Assembly (NCBI GenBank): GCA_040400875.1
Contig: JBBAPK010000002.1
Location: forward strand, 1-64,000
Length of the DNA stretch: 64,000 nucleotides
Origin: PBB1 sp040400875
Lineage (GTDB): Bacteria; Pseudomonadota; Gammaproteobacteria; Burkholderiales; Burkholderiaceae_C
Direction of reading: 5' to 3'
Below are positions 42,512 through 51,368 of this stretch, in pieces (positions within the stretch are counted from its first letter, which is position 1; each line of letters starts with the position of its first letter). A program made the translations under genes and the position numbers. The notes beneath the pieces are model-generated. The model was not told where the DNA came from. It made no database searches and was given only the letters and a program-made list of their open reading frames with translations.

Positions 42512-44370
42512 AAATCGACCTTCAGCCGCGTCACGGTCTCGCGCAGGACCTCGTTGCCGGGGTCGCGCGCCTTGCCTTCACGCAGGATGCGACGACCTTC
42601 GTCGAGTTGGCCATCAACCCACAGCGCCTCGCCCAGGTGGGCGGCAATTTCGGCATCGGGACGCGCCTGATAGGCCTGCCGCAGGTGCTTGATCGATTCG
42701 GTGCGATCGCCCATGCGGTACTCGGCCCAGCCCAGGCTGTCGATGATGAAAGGCTCTCCGGGTGCCAGCTCCAGTGCCCGCTGGATCAAGGCCTTGGCCT
42801 CGGGAAGGCGCAGCCCGCGATCGGCCAGCGAATAGCCCAGCGCGTTGTACGCGTGGTAGTAGTCGGGGCGCAACTCCATCACCCGGCGCAGCAAGCGCTC
42901 CATGTCGTCCACGCGGTCGAGCTTCTCGGCCAGCATGGCCTGCTCGTAAAGGATGTCGGTGTCGTTCACGAAGCGCAGGTTCGCCTTGTCGAGCACCTGG
43001 TTGGCCTGCTCGTACAGCTTGCTCTCGCGCAACAGCTGCGCTTCGGCCAGCAGCTTGGCGCGCGCTTCGCCCTCGTTGGATTCGGGTGCTTGCCTCACCA
43101 GTTGCACCGCCTCGTCCATGCGGCCTTGCCGCGCCAGCAATGACGCGCGTCGCAATTCGACCTCGAGCGCGCGCTGCGGGTCGTCGATCTGGTCGAGCCA
43201 GGCTTGTGCGGCCTTGAAGTCGCCGAGTTGTTCGGCAGCTTGCGCCAGCATGAGCATGGCGCGTGACACGCCATGGTCGGGGCCGAGCGACATCTCGTCA
43301 TCCTCAAGACCCTTGCTCCCCCCGGCAGCATGGGCGGCGGCAATGGCTGCCGGCGTCGCAGCCGATGCCGCCGGCTTGGCGCGCACCTTCGCCAAGAAGG
43401 TCTCCAGCGCGGCGGTGGCCTGCTTGGGCTGGCGCAGCTCGAGGTGCAGCGCGCCGAGCGTCAACCACGGCGATGACAGGTCAGGCTTGTCGCGCGTGAC
43501 CCGTTCAATCTGGGCCAGCGCGTCGGCATGGCGCTGCGCGAAAGACAAGGCCCGGGCGTAGTAAAGCCGCACCACATCATCCTCGGGCTTAGCTGCCAGA
43601 TAAGACGTGACGACAGCTTCGGCAGCCGGGTTCGCAGACAGCAGATCCAGCGCGAGCAGCACCGGCGATTGCGCCAGCGCGTCGTAGGCATGGGCGCGCT
43701 TGACCAGTTCGAGCGCGCGAGTGTCGTCGCCGCCGTTTTGGGCAGCCCGCCCGATCGCCACCATGGCCGCAACCCGGGTGCTGGGCTGATCGACGTAGGG
43801 CTCCAGCGCCTTTTCAAGCACCGCCGGCGTGCTCTTGCGGTCGCCCGCGCGCTCGAAGAAACGCGGCAGGCTGCTGATGAGCGCCACGCGATCGGCCGGC
43901 GGCGTGAGCTCGATCATCGAGCGCAGGGGCTCGCCGGTTTCTGAAGAGCGATTCAAGGCGACCAGCAACTGCACCACGTAGCGGCTGGCCTCCAGCGATT
44001 GCGGCAGCGCCGATTTCCAGTCCTGGGCCGCGCGCAGCGCCAGATCGCCAGCGCGCGCTTGCAGTGCCACCTCGGTGGCGCGTCGGAAGACCTGCTCGTT
44101 CTTGCTCTTTTTCGCCGCGGCGAGCAGTACCGAATACGCGGCACCCGGCTCGTTGGCTCGCAACTCGATCTCGCCGATGAGCAACTGGTAGAAAAGCGCG
44201 GCATCGAGAGGCGAGTTCTCGACGGCATCGGCTGCAGGTGGGGCATCTGCGCGTGAAGCGGCCGGTGTCTCGCCTTTGGAAGACGGCTGGGCTGCGAGGC
44301 ACGGAGCTCCGATTGACAGCGCGATCACAAGCGCACAAGCGGCTGGCGCTGAGGGAAAACGTGCTGGCAT
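42508..44370 (-). CDS. Secreted TPR-repeat protein upstream of lolB
   Basis: 620 residues. A signal peptide (ACALVIALSIGAPCLAA, about residue 27) precedes many tetratricopeptide repeats along the whole length. The clearest are at the C-terminus: YNALGYSLADRGLRLPEAKALIQRAL, a PFIIDSLGWAEYRMGD block and LGEALWVDGQLDEG. An Ala-rich linker is near the middle. Likely a periplasmic or outer-membrane scaffold. The tie to lolB (GTGA overlap) and ispE hints at envelope biogenesis, but the specific role is unknown. ATG 44370 is chosen over a much longer open frame that lacks a signal sequence. Confidence 0.85.
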   Translation of the reverse strand: MPARFPSAPAACALVIALSIGAPCLAAQPSSKGETPAASRADAPPAADAVENSPLDAALFYQLLIGEIELRANEPGAAYSVLLAAAKKSKNEQVFRRATEVALQARAGDLALRAAQDWKSALPQSLEASRYVVQLLVALNRSSETGEPLRSMIELTPPADRVALISSLPRFFERAGDRKSTPAVLEKALEPYVDQPSTRVAAMVAIGRAAQNGGDDTRALELVKRAHAYDALAQSPVLLALDLLSANPAAEAVVTSYLAAKPEDDVVRLYYARALSFAQRHADALAQIERVTRDKPDLSSPWLTLGALHLELRQPKQATAALETFLAKVRAKPAASAATPAAIAAAHAAGGSKGLEDDEMSLGPDHGVSRAMLMLAQAAEQLGDFKAAQAWLDQIDDPQRALEVELRRASLLARQGRMDEAVQLVRQAPESNEGEARAKLLAEAQLLRESKLYEQANQVLDKANLRFVNDTDILYEQAMLAEKLDRVDDMERLLRRVMELRPDYYHAYNALGYSLADRGLRLPEAKALIQRALELAPGEPFIIDSLGWAEYRMGDRTESIKHLRQAYQARPDAEIAAHLGEALWVDGQLDEGRRILREGKARDPGNEVLRETVTRLKVDL

Positions 44371-44463
44371 TGACGACTCCTGGGGGCTGAAAAAGATTCT
44401 AGGCGGTGGGGTGCGCGCGCACCTCACAAGGTCCGACCGGTTTGCGTCCTGATAATTCCGCCC

Positions 44464-45309
44464 ATGCCAGAACTGCCTGAAGTCGAAGTCACCCGACAGA
44501 GTTTTGCCCAGCGCATTGCCGGCGCTGTGGTCACCGACGTTCGACTCGGCAAACCGCTGCGCTGGCCTTTGGGTGTCGATCCGGCCAGCTTGCGCGCTCA
44601 GGTGGTGGGTGATGTCTCGCGGCGCGGCAAATACCTTTGGCTGCCTTTGTCGAAAAATGTTGCTACCGCGCCCGCGGCCGGGCAGGGCGGCGTGCTCATG
44701 CATCTGGGCATGTCGGGCTCGCTGGCCTTCGTGTCGCAGCCCGATCCGCCGGGCGCCCACGACCACTTCGATCTGGTGACCGATCAGGGCACGCTCAGGC
44801 TCACCGACCCGCGCCGCTTCGGCGCGGTGGTGTGGTCGCCGTCGCAGCACGAGGGCATGGCCGCCAAGCTGTTGTCGACGCTGGGTGTCGAGCCCTTCGA
44901 TCCCGCGTTCGATGGCGCTTATCTGCACGCCGCGCTGCAGCGTCGCCGCGTGGCGGTCAAGCTCGCGCTGCTCGGTGGCGACATCGTGGTCGGCGCCGGC
45001 AACATCTACGCCTGTGAGGCCTTGTTCACCGCGGGCATCGACCCGCGCACCCGCAGCGACCGCCTGAGCCGCCCGCGCTGCCAGCGTCTGGCGCTGGCCA
45101 TTCGCCAAACGCTGCAAGCCGCGCTCGCGCTAGGCGGCTCGACCCTGCGCGACTTTCGCGATGCGCACGGCATGGCCGGGCAGTTCCAGTTGAGTGCCAA
45201 CGTCTACGGCCGCGCGGGCGAGCCGTGCCGTGTGTGCGCCACCAAGGTGAGGCGCATCGTGCAGGCGCAGCGGTCGACCTTCTTTTGCCCAACGTGCCAA
45301 AAGCGCTGA
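44464..45309 (+). CDS. mutM: Formamidopyrimidine-DNA glycosylase (Fpg)
   Basis: 281 residues. It removes 8-oxoguanine and formamidopyrimidines. The catalytic N-terminal Pro2-Glu3 is in PELPEVEVTRQ. HLGMSGSL, LTDPRRFGAVVW, the H2TH region AGNIYACEALFTAGIDP, and a C-terminal zinc finger CRVCATKVRRI with CPTCQKR. Overlaps or abuts mutY, giving a two-gene oxidised-guanine repair operon. Confidence 0.96.
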   Translation: MPELPEVEVTRQSFAQRIAGAVVTDVRLGKPLRWPLGVDPASLRAQVVGDVSRRGKYLWLPLSKNVATAPAAGQGGVLMHLGMSGSLAFVSQPDPPGAHDHFDLVTDQGTLRLTDPRRFGAVVWSPSQHEGMAAKLLSTLGVEPFDPAFDGAYLHAALQRRRVAVKLALLGGDIVVGAGNIYACEALFTAGIDPRTRSDRLSRPRCQRLALAIRQTLQAALALGGSTLRDFRDAHGMAGQFQLSANVYGRAGEPCRVCATKVRRIVQAQRSTFFCPTCQKR

Positions 45310-46349
45310 CGCCCGTGCCGCTGGCTCAGGCCGTGATCGACTGGCAGCGCGGCCACGGCCGCCATGGCCTGCCGTGGCAGGGCACGCGCGATACGTATCG
45401 CGTCTGGCTGTCTGAAATCATGCTGCAGCAAACCCAGGTGAGCACCGTGCTGGCCTACTACGAGCGTTTCCTGCAGCGCTTTCCCGATGTGGCGGCACTG
45501 GCCGCCGCGCCGCTCGATGACGTGCTGGGCCTTTGGAGCGGGCTGGGTTACTACAGCCGTGCGCGCAACCTGCACCGCTGCGCGCAGGCCGTGGTGGCCG
45601 ATCACGGCGGGTGCTTTCCCGCGAGCAGCGCGGTCTTGCAGACCTTGCCCGGCATCGGGCGCTCTACCGCCGCGGCGGTGGCTGCGTTTTGCTTTGGCGA
45701 GCGCGTGGCCATCCTCGACGGCAACGTCAAGCGCGTGCTCACGCGGGTGCTGGGGTTTGACGGTGATCTGGCTCAGGCCGCCAACGAACGCGAGCTGTGG
45801 GCCGAGGCCACCCGCGTCTTGCCCGACTCGGGCATTGAGTCCTACACGCAGGGCCTGATGGACCTGGGCGCCACGCTGTGCAGCGCGCGCTCGCCGCAGT
45901 GTCTGCTGTGCCCTGCGCAAGGCCTGTGCGTGGCAGCTCGCGATGGCAACCCGCAGGCCTATCCGGTCAAGACCCGCAAACTCAAGCGCAGCGCGCGCGA
46001 GCACGCCTGGCTGTGGCTGACATGGCGAGCCGCGGTGTGGCTGGTCAAGCGGCCCGCGAGCGGCGTGTGGGCCGGGCTGTGGAGCCTGCCCGAGTTCGAC
46101 TCGCATGAAAACCTGTATCGCGCGGCGCGGGAGTGGCCTGGCCACTTCGAGACGCTGCCCAGCTTCACGCACACCTTGACGCACCTGGACTGGACGCTGC
46201 ACCCCGTGCGCTGGTCGCTGCCGGCTGCGGCCGATGAAGCACAGGTGGCGACCTGCACCGCATCGTTTCCTGAAGGACGCTGGTTCAGCCTGGACGAGGC
46301 GCTGGGTGCCGGTTTGCCCGCGCCCTTGCGCAAACTGTTGCTGGGCTGA
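45294..46349 (+). CDS. mutY: A/G-specific adenine glycosylase
   Basis: 351 residues from GTG 45294; a GTG at 45315 is an alternative start, and neither has a clear ribosome site. HGLPWQGTRDTYRVWLSEIMLQQTQV is the family start. The helix-hairpin-helix LPGIGRSTAAAVAAF, catalytic Asp in ILDGNVKRVLTRV, a [4Fe-4S] cluster (CSARSPQCLLCPAQGLC) and a C-terminal NUDIX-like 8-oxoG recognition domain. It removes adenine mispaired with 8-oxoguanine. Confidence 0.94.
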   Translation: MPKALTPVPLAQAVIDWQRGHGRHGLPWQGTRDTYRVWLSEIMLQQTQVSTVLAYYERFLQRFPDVAALAAAPLDDVLGLWSGLGYYSRARNLHRCAQAVVADHGGCFPASSAVLQTLPGIGRSTAAAVAAFCFGERVAILDGNVKRVLTRVLGFDGDLAQAANERELWAEATRVLPDSGIESYTQGLMDLGATLCSARSPQCLLCPAQGLCVAARDGNPQAYPVKTRKLKRSAREHAWLWLTWRAAVWLVKRPASGVWAGLWSLPEFDSHENLYRAAREWPGHFETLPSFTHTLTHLDWTLHPVRWSLPAAADEAQVATCTASFPEGRWFSLDEALGAGLPAPLRKLLLG

Positions 46350-46358
46350 GCGCCAGGC

Positions 46359-47273
46359 TCAATCGCGCGCGTCAAGCTCGCGGTGGCGGATCAGCGTGGC
46401 CGATCGCTTCGCAAAGCGGCGACCCAGCTCTTCGGCCATGTAGACCGAGCGATGCTGCCCGCCGGTGCAGCCGATGGCCACCGTCAGGTAGCTGCGTTGA
46501 TCGTGCTCGAACGCTGGCAGCCAGCGCGCCAGAAAGGCCTCGATCTGATCGCGCATCTCGTGGGTCTCGGGCTGCTCTTCCAGAAAGGCCATCACCCCGG
46601 CGTCGCGGCCGTCCAGAGCGCGCAGTTCACGCACGTAATGCGGGTTGAGCAGCACGCGCACGTCGAACACATAGTCGGCATCAAGCGGCACTCCGTGCTT
46701 GAAGGCGAACGACTCGAACACCAGCGTGAGCTGGTTGGCACCGACGCGCACCAGATCGCGCATCCAGATGCGCAACTGGGCGGTGCGCAACTGGCTCGAG
46801 TCGATCACCGTCGACACCTCGCGCAAGTCGGCGAGCAGTTCGCGCTCGAGCTCGATCGCATCGATCAGCGCGCGGTGGCCTTCGGCCGTTCCTGTGGCCG
46901 GCGCGATGCCCGAGCTGCCGCCTTGCGACAGCGGGTGAGGCCGGCGCGTTTCGGAAAAGCGCCGCACCAGCGCGTCGGTGCTCGCATCCAGAAAGATCGA
47001 GCGCACCACCACCCCCTCGGCACGCAGTTGCTCGAGCAGCAGCACCAGGTGCGGCAGCGAGCCGGCGCTGCGCACGTCCACCGCCACCGCCACGCGGCGG
47101 TTTTCGCGCTGCTGTTCGAGCCGCAGGAAATCGCGCAGCAGCTCGGGCGGCAGGTTGTCGATGCAGAAAAAACCGGCGTCTTCCAGCGCATTGAGCGCCA
47201 CCGACTTGCCCGATCCCGAGATGCCCGTGACCAGCACCACCTCGCGCGCTTCGCCGGTGTCTGTCGTGCTCAT
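46359..47273 (-). CDS. rapZ: RapZ-family RNase adapter / nucleotide-binding protein
   Basis: 304 residues. Walker A VTGISGSGKSVALNAL, GFFCIDNLPPELL, and the C-terminal block IGCTGGQHRSVYMAEEL are diagnostic. In enterics it controls GlmS expression by presenting small RNA GlmZ to RNase E; in other groups it is mainly known as a nucleotide-binding protein. A Gly/Ser/Ala-rich stretch (about residues 117-132) sits between RRPHPLS and the conserved AIELERELL, making it about 20 residues longer than the E. coli protein. The ATG overlaps the recN stop. Confidence 0.92.
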   Translation of the reverse strand: MSTTDTGEAREVVLVTGISGSGKSVALNALEDAGFFCIDNLPPELLRDFLRLEQQRENRRVAVAVDVRSAGSLPHLVLLLEQLRAEGVVVRSIFLDASTDALVRRFSETRRPHPLSQGGSSGIAPATGTAEGHRALIDAIELERELLADLREVSTVIDSSQLRTAQLRIWMRDLVRVGANQLTLVFESFAFKHGVPLDADYVFDVRVLLNPHYVRELRALDGRDAGVMAFLEEQPETHEMRDQIEAFLARWLPAFEHDQRSYLTVAIGCTGGQHRSVYMAEELGRRFAKRSATLIRHRELDARD

Positions 47274-48955
47274 CGCTCAGGCCTGGTGGTGGAGGGTTCG
47301 GCGCCCAACAAGAGCATTTCCTGGGCGTGCGCCAGGCTCGTGCCCGACAGGCGTTCGCCGGCCAGCATGCGGGCGATCTCGGCCACCCGGGCCTCGCCTG
47401 AGACCGGCTGCACATCGCTGCGCGCCTGGCCGTCCACGCTGGCCTTGGACACCACGTGGTGTTGATCGGCACACGCAGCCACCTGTGGCAAGTGCGTCAC
47501 CGCCAGCACCTGCCGGCCCGCGCCCAGCTGCTTCATCAGACGGCCCACGGTTTCGGCCACCGCGCCGCCCACGCCCGCGTCGATCTCGTCGAAGATCAGC
47601 GTGCCCGCGCTCGATTCGCCGCGCTGCAGCTGGCTGGTGGTGACCGCAATGGCCAGCGCGATGCGCGACAACTCGCCGCCCGAGGCCACCTTGCCCAGCG
47701 CTCTGGGCGTTGAGCCAGCATGCCCGGCCACCAGAAACTCGGCCGATTCGCGGCCGAACGATTGCGGCGATTCCTGGCGGATCAGCGCCACCTCGAAGCG
47801 CCCGCCCACCATGCCAAGCTGCTGCATGGCCTGCGTGATCGCCCCCGCCAGTCGGGGCGCGGCCGAGTGCCGCAGCGCCGACACGCGCGAGGCTTCAGCC
47901 TCGTAGGCGGCGCTGGCCGCATCCAGAAGACGGCGCTGTGCATCGAGATCGGCGGCGGCCTCGAGCGCGTGCAGCTCTTGCTTCCATTGCTCATGCAACT
48001 GCACCAGCTCGGCGGGCGGGCGGCGGTAGCGGCGCGACAGGCTCACCCATGCGGCCAGGCGCTCGTCGAGCTCGCCCAGACGATCAGGATCGGCGTCGGT
48101 GCCACTGAGAAAGCCCGACAGCGTGCGCGCCGCATCGTTCAGCTGGGCTTGCGCGCCTTGCAGCACCTCGACCACCGACGCCAGTTCACCGTCGATGGCC
48201 GCGGCCTCATGCAGCCGGTCGATCGCGCGGCTGGTCAGCGCGTCGGCGCTGTCGTCCATCTCGCTGATGACGCCCAGCGCATCGCGTGCGGATTCGAGCA
48301 GCGTGTGCACATTGGCCAGACGGCTGTGTTCGGCATTCAAGGTCGCCCACTCATCGGCGTGCGGTGCGAGCTTGTCGATCTCGCCGATCTGCCAGGCCAG
48401 TCGCTCGCGCTCGCGCTCCAGATCAGCTTGCTGCGTGTGGGCACGGGCCAGCGTATCGTCGGCGGCGCGCCACTTTGAAAACGCCGCCTCGAGCGGCTGG
48501 GTGCTCACACCCGCGTAGTCGTCGAGCAAGCCGCGCACCGAAGCGCCGCGCGTGAGGCTTTGCCAGGCGTGCTGGCCGTGGATGTCGACCAGATGATCGG
48601 CCGCCTCGCGCAGCTGGGCGATCGTTGCCGTGCTGCCATTGACCCACGCGCGGCTCTTGCCCTGGGCGTCGATCGAGCGGCGCAGCAACAGCGTGTCGCC
48701 GGCTTCGAAGCCCGCTTCTTCAAGCCACGCGCCCAGCGATGCCGGTGAATCGAATTCGGCCGCGATGTCGCAGCGCGCGCAGCCTTCGCGCACCACACCC
48801 ACATCGCCGCGGCCGCCCAGTGCCAGCTGCAGCGCATCGACCAAGATGGACTTGCCGGCACCCGTTTCGCCGGTGAGCACCGAAAAGCCGGCAGCCAGTT
48901 CCACCTCGAGCGTGGTCACGATGACGAAATCACGCAGGGCCAGGCGGCGCAGCAT
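47270..48955 (-). CDS. recN: DNA repair protein RecN
   Basis: 561 residues, SMC-like ATPase of double-strand-break repair. Walker A TGETGAGKSILVDAL near residue 30; a central coiled-coil rich in Glu/Arg/Leu; signature VASGGELSRIALAIAV and Walker B LIFDEIDAGVGGAVA at the C-terminal end. Start at 48955 overlaps the nadK stop by one base. Confidence 0.95.
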   Translation of the reverse strand: MLRRLALRDFVIVTTLEVELAAGFSVLTGETGAGKSILVDALQLALGGRGDVGVVREGCARCDIAAEFDSPASLGAWLEEAGFEAGDTLLLRRSIDAQGKSRAWVNGSTATIAQLREAADHLVDIHGQHAWQSLTRGASVRGLLDDYAGVSTQPLEAAFSKWRAADDTLARAHTQQADLERERERLAWQIGEIDKLAPHADEWATLNAEHSRLANVHTLLESARDALGVISEMDDSADALTSRAIDRLHEAAAIDGELASVVEVLQGAQAQLNDAARTLSGFLSGTDADPDRLGELDERLAAWVSLSRRYRRPPAELVQLHEQWKQELHALEAAADLDAQRRLLDAASAAYEAEASRVSALRHSAAPRLAGAITQAMQQLGMVGGRFEVALIRQESPQSFGRESAEFLVAGHAGSTPRALGKVASGGELSRIALAIAVTTSQLQRGESSAGTLIFDEIDAGVGGAVAETVGRLMKQLGAGRQVLAVTHLPQVAACADQHHVVSKASVDGQARSDVQPVSGEARVAEIARMLAGERLSGTSLAHAQEMLLLGAEPSTTRPER

Positions 48956-49830
48956 CAGGCCACCCCCGAGTTCCAGTGCAACTTGCGGCGCAGCGTGGCG
49001 TAGTAGCTCCAGCCGGGCGGGTGCAGAAATCTGGCCTGATACGGCGCGCGGCGCACCGTGATGCGATCGCCGTGCAGCAAGCTGGCCAAGCCCTGCATGT
49101 CGAAATTGACGCTGGCGTCGCGCCCCGCCACGATCTCGACGCTGATCTCGCCCGAGTCGGGCAGCACGATGGGCCGGTTTGACAGGTCGTGCGGTGCAAT
49201 GGGCACCAGCACAAAGCCCGCGATGCTGTGGTGCAAGATGGGCCCGCCCGCCGACAGCGCGTAGGCCGTCGAGCCGGTGGGCGAGGCGATGATCAGACCG
49301 TCGGCACGCAGGTTGGTCACGCTTTCCTTGCCGATGTCGATCTTGAGCTCGACCATGCTCGAAGTGGCGCCCCGGCTGACCACCACGTCGTTGAGCGCAA
49401 ACGCCTCGAAGATCACCTCGCCATCACGCCACACGCAGCCTTCGAGCATGGTGCGGCGCTCTTCTTCGTAGCGCCCGGCAATCATGGGTGCCAGCGCGGC
49501 GGCGAATTCGCCGATGGGAATGTCGGTGATGAAGCCCAGCCGACCCTGGTTGATGCCCACCAGCGGAATGCCGTGGCGGGCCATCTGACGCGCCATGCCC
49601 AGCATGGTGCCGTCGCCGCCCACCACCACTGCGATGTCGCAGAGCTTGCCCAGCTCGTCGGGTGTAAGCGCGCCGTAATCGGTGAGGCCCGTGTTGAGTG
49701 CGGTCTGCCGCTCCATCGAGACTTCAAGGCCCTGGTCGATGAGAAATCGGGCGACCTCGTCGAGCACCTGGCGGCTGCCCAGAGCGTTGTACTTCCCGAC
49801 CAGCGCAGCATGACGGAACGGGCTTTTCAT
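48955..49830 (-). CDS. nadK: NAD kinase
   Basis: 291 residues. It phosphorylates NAD+ to NADP+. The GGDGT motif is in VVVGGDGTMLGMAR, NQGRLGFITDI follows, and LRADGLIIASPTGSTAYALSAGGPI is the NAD-binding block. ATG 49830 matches the family start; upstream in-frame sequence lies in the promoter region. First gene of nadK-recN-rapZ, divergent from hrcA. Confidence 0.95.
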   Translation of the reverse strand: MKSPFRHAALVGKYNALGSRQVLDEVARFLIDQGLEVSMERQTALNTGLTDYGALTPDELGKLCDIAVVVGGDGTMLGMARQMARHGIPLVGINQGRLGFITDIPIGEFAAALAPMIAGRYEEERRTMLEGCVWRDGEVIFEAFALNDVVVSRGATSSMVELKIDIGKESVTNLRADGLIIASPTGSTAYALSAGGPILHHSIAGFVLVPIAPHDLSNRPIVLPDSGEISVEIVAGRDASVNFDMQGLASLLHGDRITVRRAPYQARFLHPPGWSYYATLRRKLHWNSGVA

Positions 49831-49899
49831 GGGGAAATTACACCACAGCACTTTTTGACAAGACGCAGCGAAAACCCCCCAACCTACAATCAAAACACG

Positions 49900-50916
49900 A
49901 TGGACGAACGCGCGAGATCACTGCTCAAGACCCTGGTCGAGCGCTACATCGCCGATGGCCAGCCGGTGGGTTCGCGCACGCTGTCCAAGGCCTCCGGGCT
50001 TGAGCTGTCGCCCGCGACCATCCGCAACGTGATGGCCGATCTGGAAGAGCTCGGCCTGATCGTCAGCCCGCACACCAGCGCCGGGCGCATCCCCACGGCG
50101 CGCGGCTACCGCATGTTCGTTGACACCATGATGACCGCGCAGCCGCTGAGCCTGAGCGACGCGGCCGGCCTCGAGGCGACCCAGCTCGCCGCCGACCAGC
50201 CGCAGCGCGTGATCGCCAATGCGGCGCAGCTGCTGTCCAGCCTGTCGAGCTTTGTCGGCGTGGTCACCGCGCCGCGCAAGGCCAGCGTGTTCCATCACAT
50301 CGAGTTCATGCGGCTGAGCGAGCGCCGCGTGCTCGTCATTCTGGTCGCACCCGATGGCGACGTGCAAAACCGCGTCATCTTCACCGCCCAGGACTACACC
50401 CAGGCGCAGCTTCTCGAAGCCAGCAACTACCTCACCGCGCACTACGCCGGCCTTACGCTTGAGGCCATACGCGAGCGGCTCAAGACCGAAATCGATGTGC
50501 TGCGCGGCGAAATCACCACCTTGATGCATGCTGCGGTGCAAGCCGGCACTGACGCCATGGCCGACAGCCAGGAGCAACTGGTGATCTCCGGCGAGCGCAA
50601 CTTGCTCACGGTGCAGGACTTCTCCAGCGACATGGGTTCGCTGCGCAAGCTGTTTGATCTGTTCGAGCAAAAGACCCAGCTCATGCGCTTGCTCGACGTG
50701 AGCAGCCGCGCCGAAGGCGTGCGCATCTACATCGGCGGCGAAAGTCGCGTGGTGCCCTACGAAGAACTCTCGGTGGTGTCGGCGCCCTATGTGGTCGACG
50801 GCATCATCGTGGGCACCCTGGGCGTCATCGGCCCCACGCGCATGGCCTACGACCGCATGATCCAGATCGTCGACATCACCTCGCGGTTGGTCAGCAACGC
50901 GCTGAGCAACAAGTAG
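49900..50916 (+). CDS. hrcA: Heat-inducible transcription repressor HrcA
   Basis: 338 residues. N-terminal winged helix (LLKTLVERYIADGQPVGSRTLS, ATIRNVMADLEELGLI, HTSAGRIPTARGYRMFVD) and the C-terminal HrcA domain (YIGGESRVVPYEELSVVSAPY, GTLGVIGPTRMAYDRMI). It represses chaperone genes through CIRCE elements; no CIRCE is visible in its own upstream region here. ATG 49900 chosen, since the upstream open frame is antisense nadK. Confidence 0.95.
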   Translation: MDERARSLLKTLVERYIADGQPVGSRTLSKASGLELSPATIRNVMADLEELGLIVSPHTSAGRIPTARGYRMFVDTMMTAQPLSLSDAAGLEATQLAADQPQRVIANAAQLLSSLSSFVGVVTAPRKASVFHHIEFMRLSERRVLVILVAPDGDVQNRVIFTAQDYTQAQLLEASNYLTAHYAGLTLEAIRERLKTEIDVLRGEITTLMHAAVQAGTDAMADSQEQLVISGERNLLTVQDFSSDMGSLRKLFDLFEQKTQLMRLLDVSSRAEGVRIYIGGESRVVPYEELSVVSAPYVVDGIIVGTLGVIGPTRMAYDRMIQIVDITSRLVSNALSNK

Positions 50917-50957
50917 CCTCGTGCCGCGCGCCACGTGCGTGCGAAAATTCGCGTCGG

Positions 50958-51281
50958 GGGCCGTTAGCTCAGTTGGTTAGAGCAGAGGACTTGAAGAAAC
51001 ACCCTAAATGCCTCACGGCACACGGGTGGTTTCAAACGGGTTGCCCGGGGTATCGCAAGGTGCCCCGAGGTAGAACTTCTCAAATTCGGTGAACGCTAAG
51101 GCGGGTGTAAGCCTGCGATGCCAACGCCGAGCGAAGCTCCTTCAAGGAGAACGTGTAGAGACTCGACGGGAAGGCCGAAAGGCAAGACAGAGTCCAGACC
51201 ACGAACCGGAAACGGGCGGCGAAAGCCGAGGTGGTACGCATAATCCTTTGGTCGCTGGTTCGAGCCCAGCACGGCCTACCA
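50958..51281 (+). tRNA. tRNA with anticodon CAT, probably tRNA-Ile(CAU), interrupted by a group I intron
   Basis: 5' exon 50958-50991 (GGGCCGT acceptor strand, D arm GCTC/GAGC, anticodon stem GAGGA, C32-T33). 3' exon 51239-51281 (CATAA, TCCTT stem, variable TGGTC, T arm GCTGG/CCAGC, ACGGCCT, A, encoded CCA). Joined, they make a standard 77-nt tRNA whose 7-base loop CTCATAA has anticodon CAT. The body resembles tRNA-Ile(CAU), whose C34 is changed to lysidine, more than elongator tRNA-Met, but the isotype cannot be proved by eye. The only odd pair is G1-T72 at the top of the acceptor stem. Confidence 0.88.
50992..51238 (+). ncRNA. Group I self-splicing intron (IC3-like) in the tRNA anticodon loop
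   Basis: 247 nt, no endonuclease gene. The core matches the Azoarcus tRNA-Ile intron as I recall it: CAAATTCGGTGAACGCTAAGG (51081-51101, P4-P6), GCCAACGCCGAGCGAAGCT (51120-51138), GTGTAGAGACTCGACGG (51153-51169, P3'/P7). P7 pairs GACTC (51160-51164) with GAGTC (51190-51194). P2 is an 8-bp stem 51047-51054/51059-51066 with a GCAA loop; P8 is capped by GAAA (51177-51180). P9 (51198-51202/51231-51235) carries two further GAAA hairpins. The exon ends in T (50991) and the intron in G (51238), as group I chemistry needs. A candidate guide is 51039-51042 (GGTT), pairing with exon GACT. Confidence 0.88.
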
Positions 51282-51368
51282 AATCGATGGCGCAAGACAA
51301 GGGTCAGCGGGTGCTTGAAGCACCGCGGGCCATGTGCTCACGGCAGCACCGCTGAGCGTTGGCTGCGG

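Noticed and set aside
49831..49899. Possible CIRCE element or sigma-70 promoter before hrcA
   Set aside because: No TTAGCACTC/GAGTGCTAA inverted repeat. TTGACA (49855) and TACAAT (49885) are 24 bp apart, too far for a standard promoter.
51316..51335. GGTGCTTGAAGCACC hairpin after the tRNA as a terminator
   Set aside because: Short stem with no following T run; could help 3' processing but cannot be called.
50992..51355. Small open frames inside the tRNA intron (for example 51080-51295 minus, 51089-51355 plus)
   Set aside because: They cover ribozyme core and tRNA exon sequence, have no homing-endonuclease motif (LAGLIDADG, GIY-YIG or HNH), and are explained by the RNA structure.
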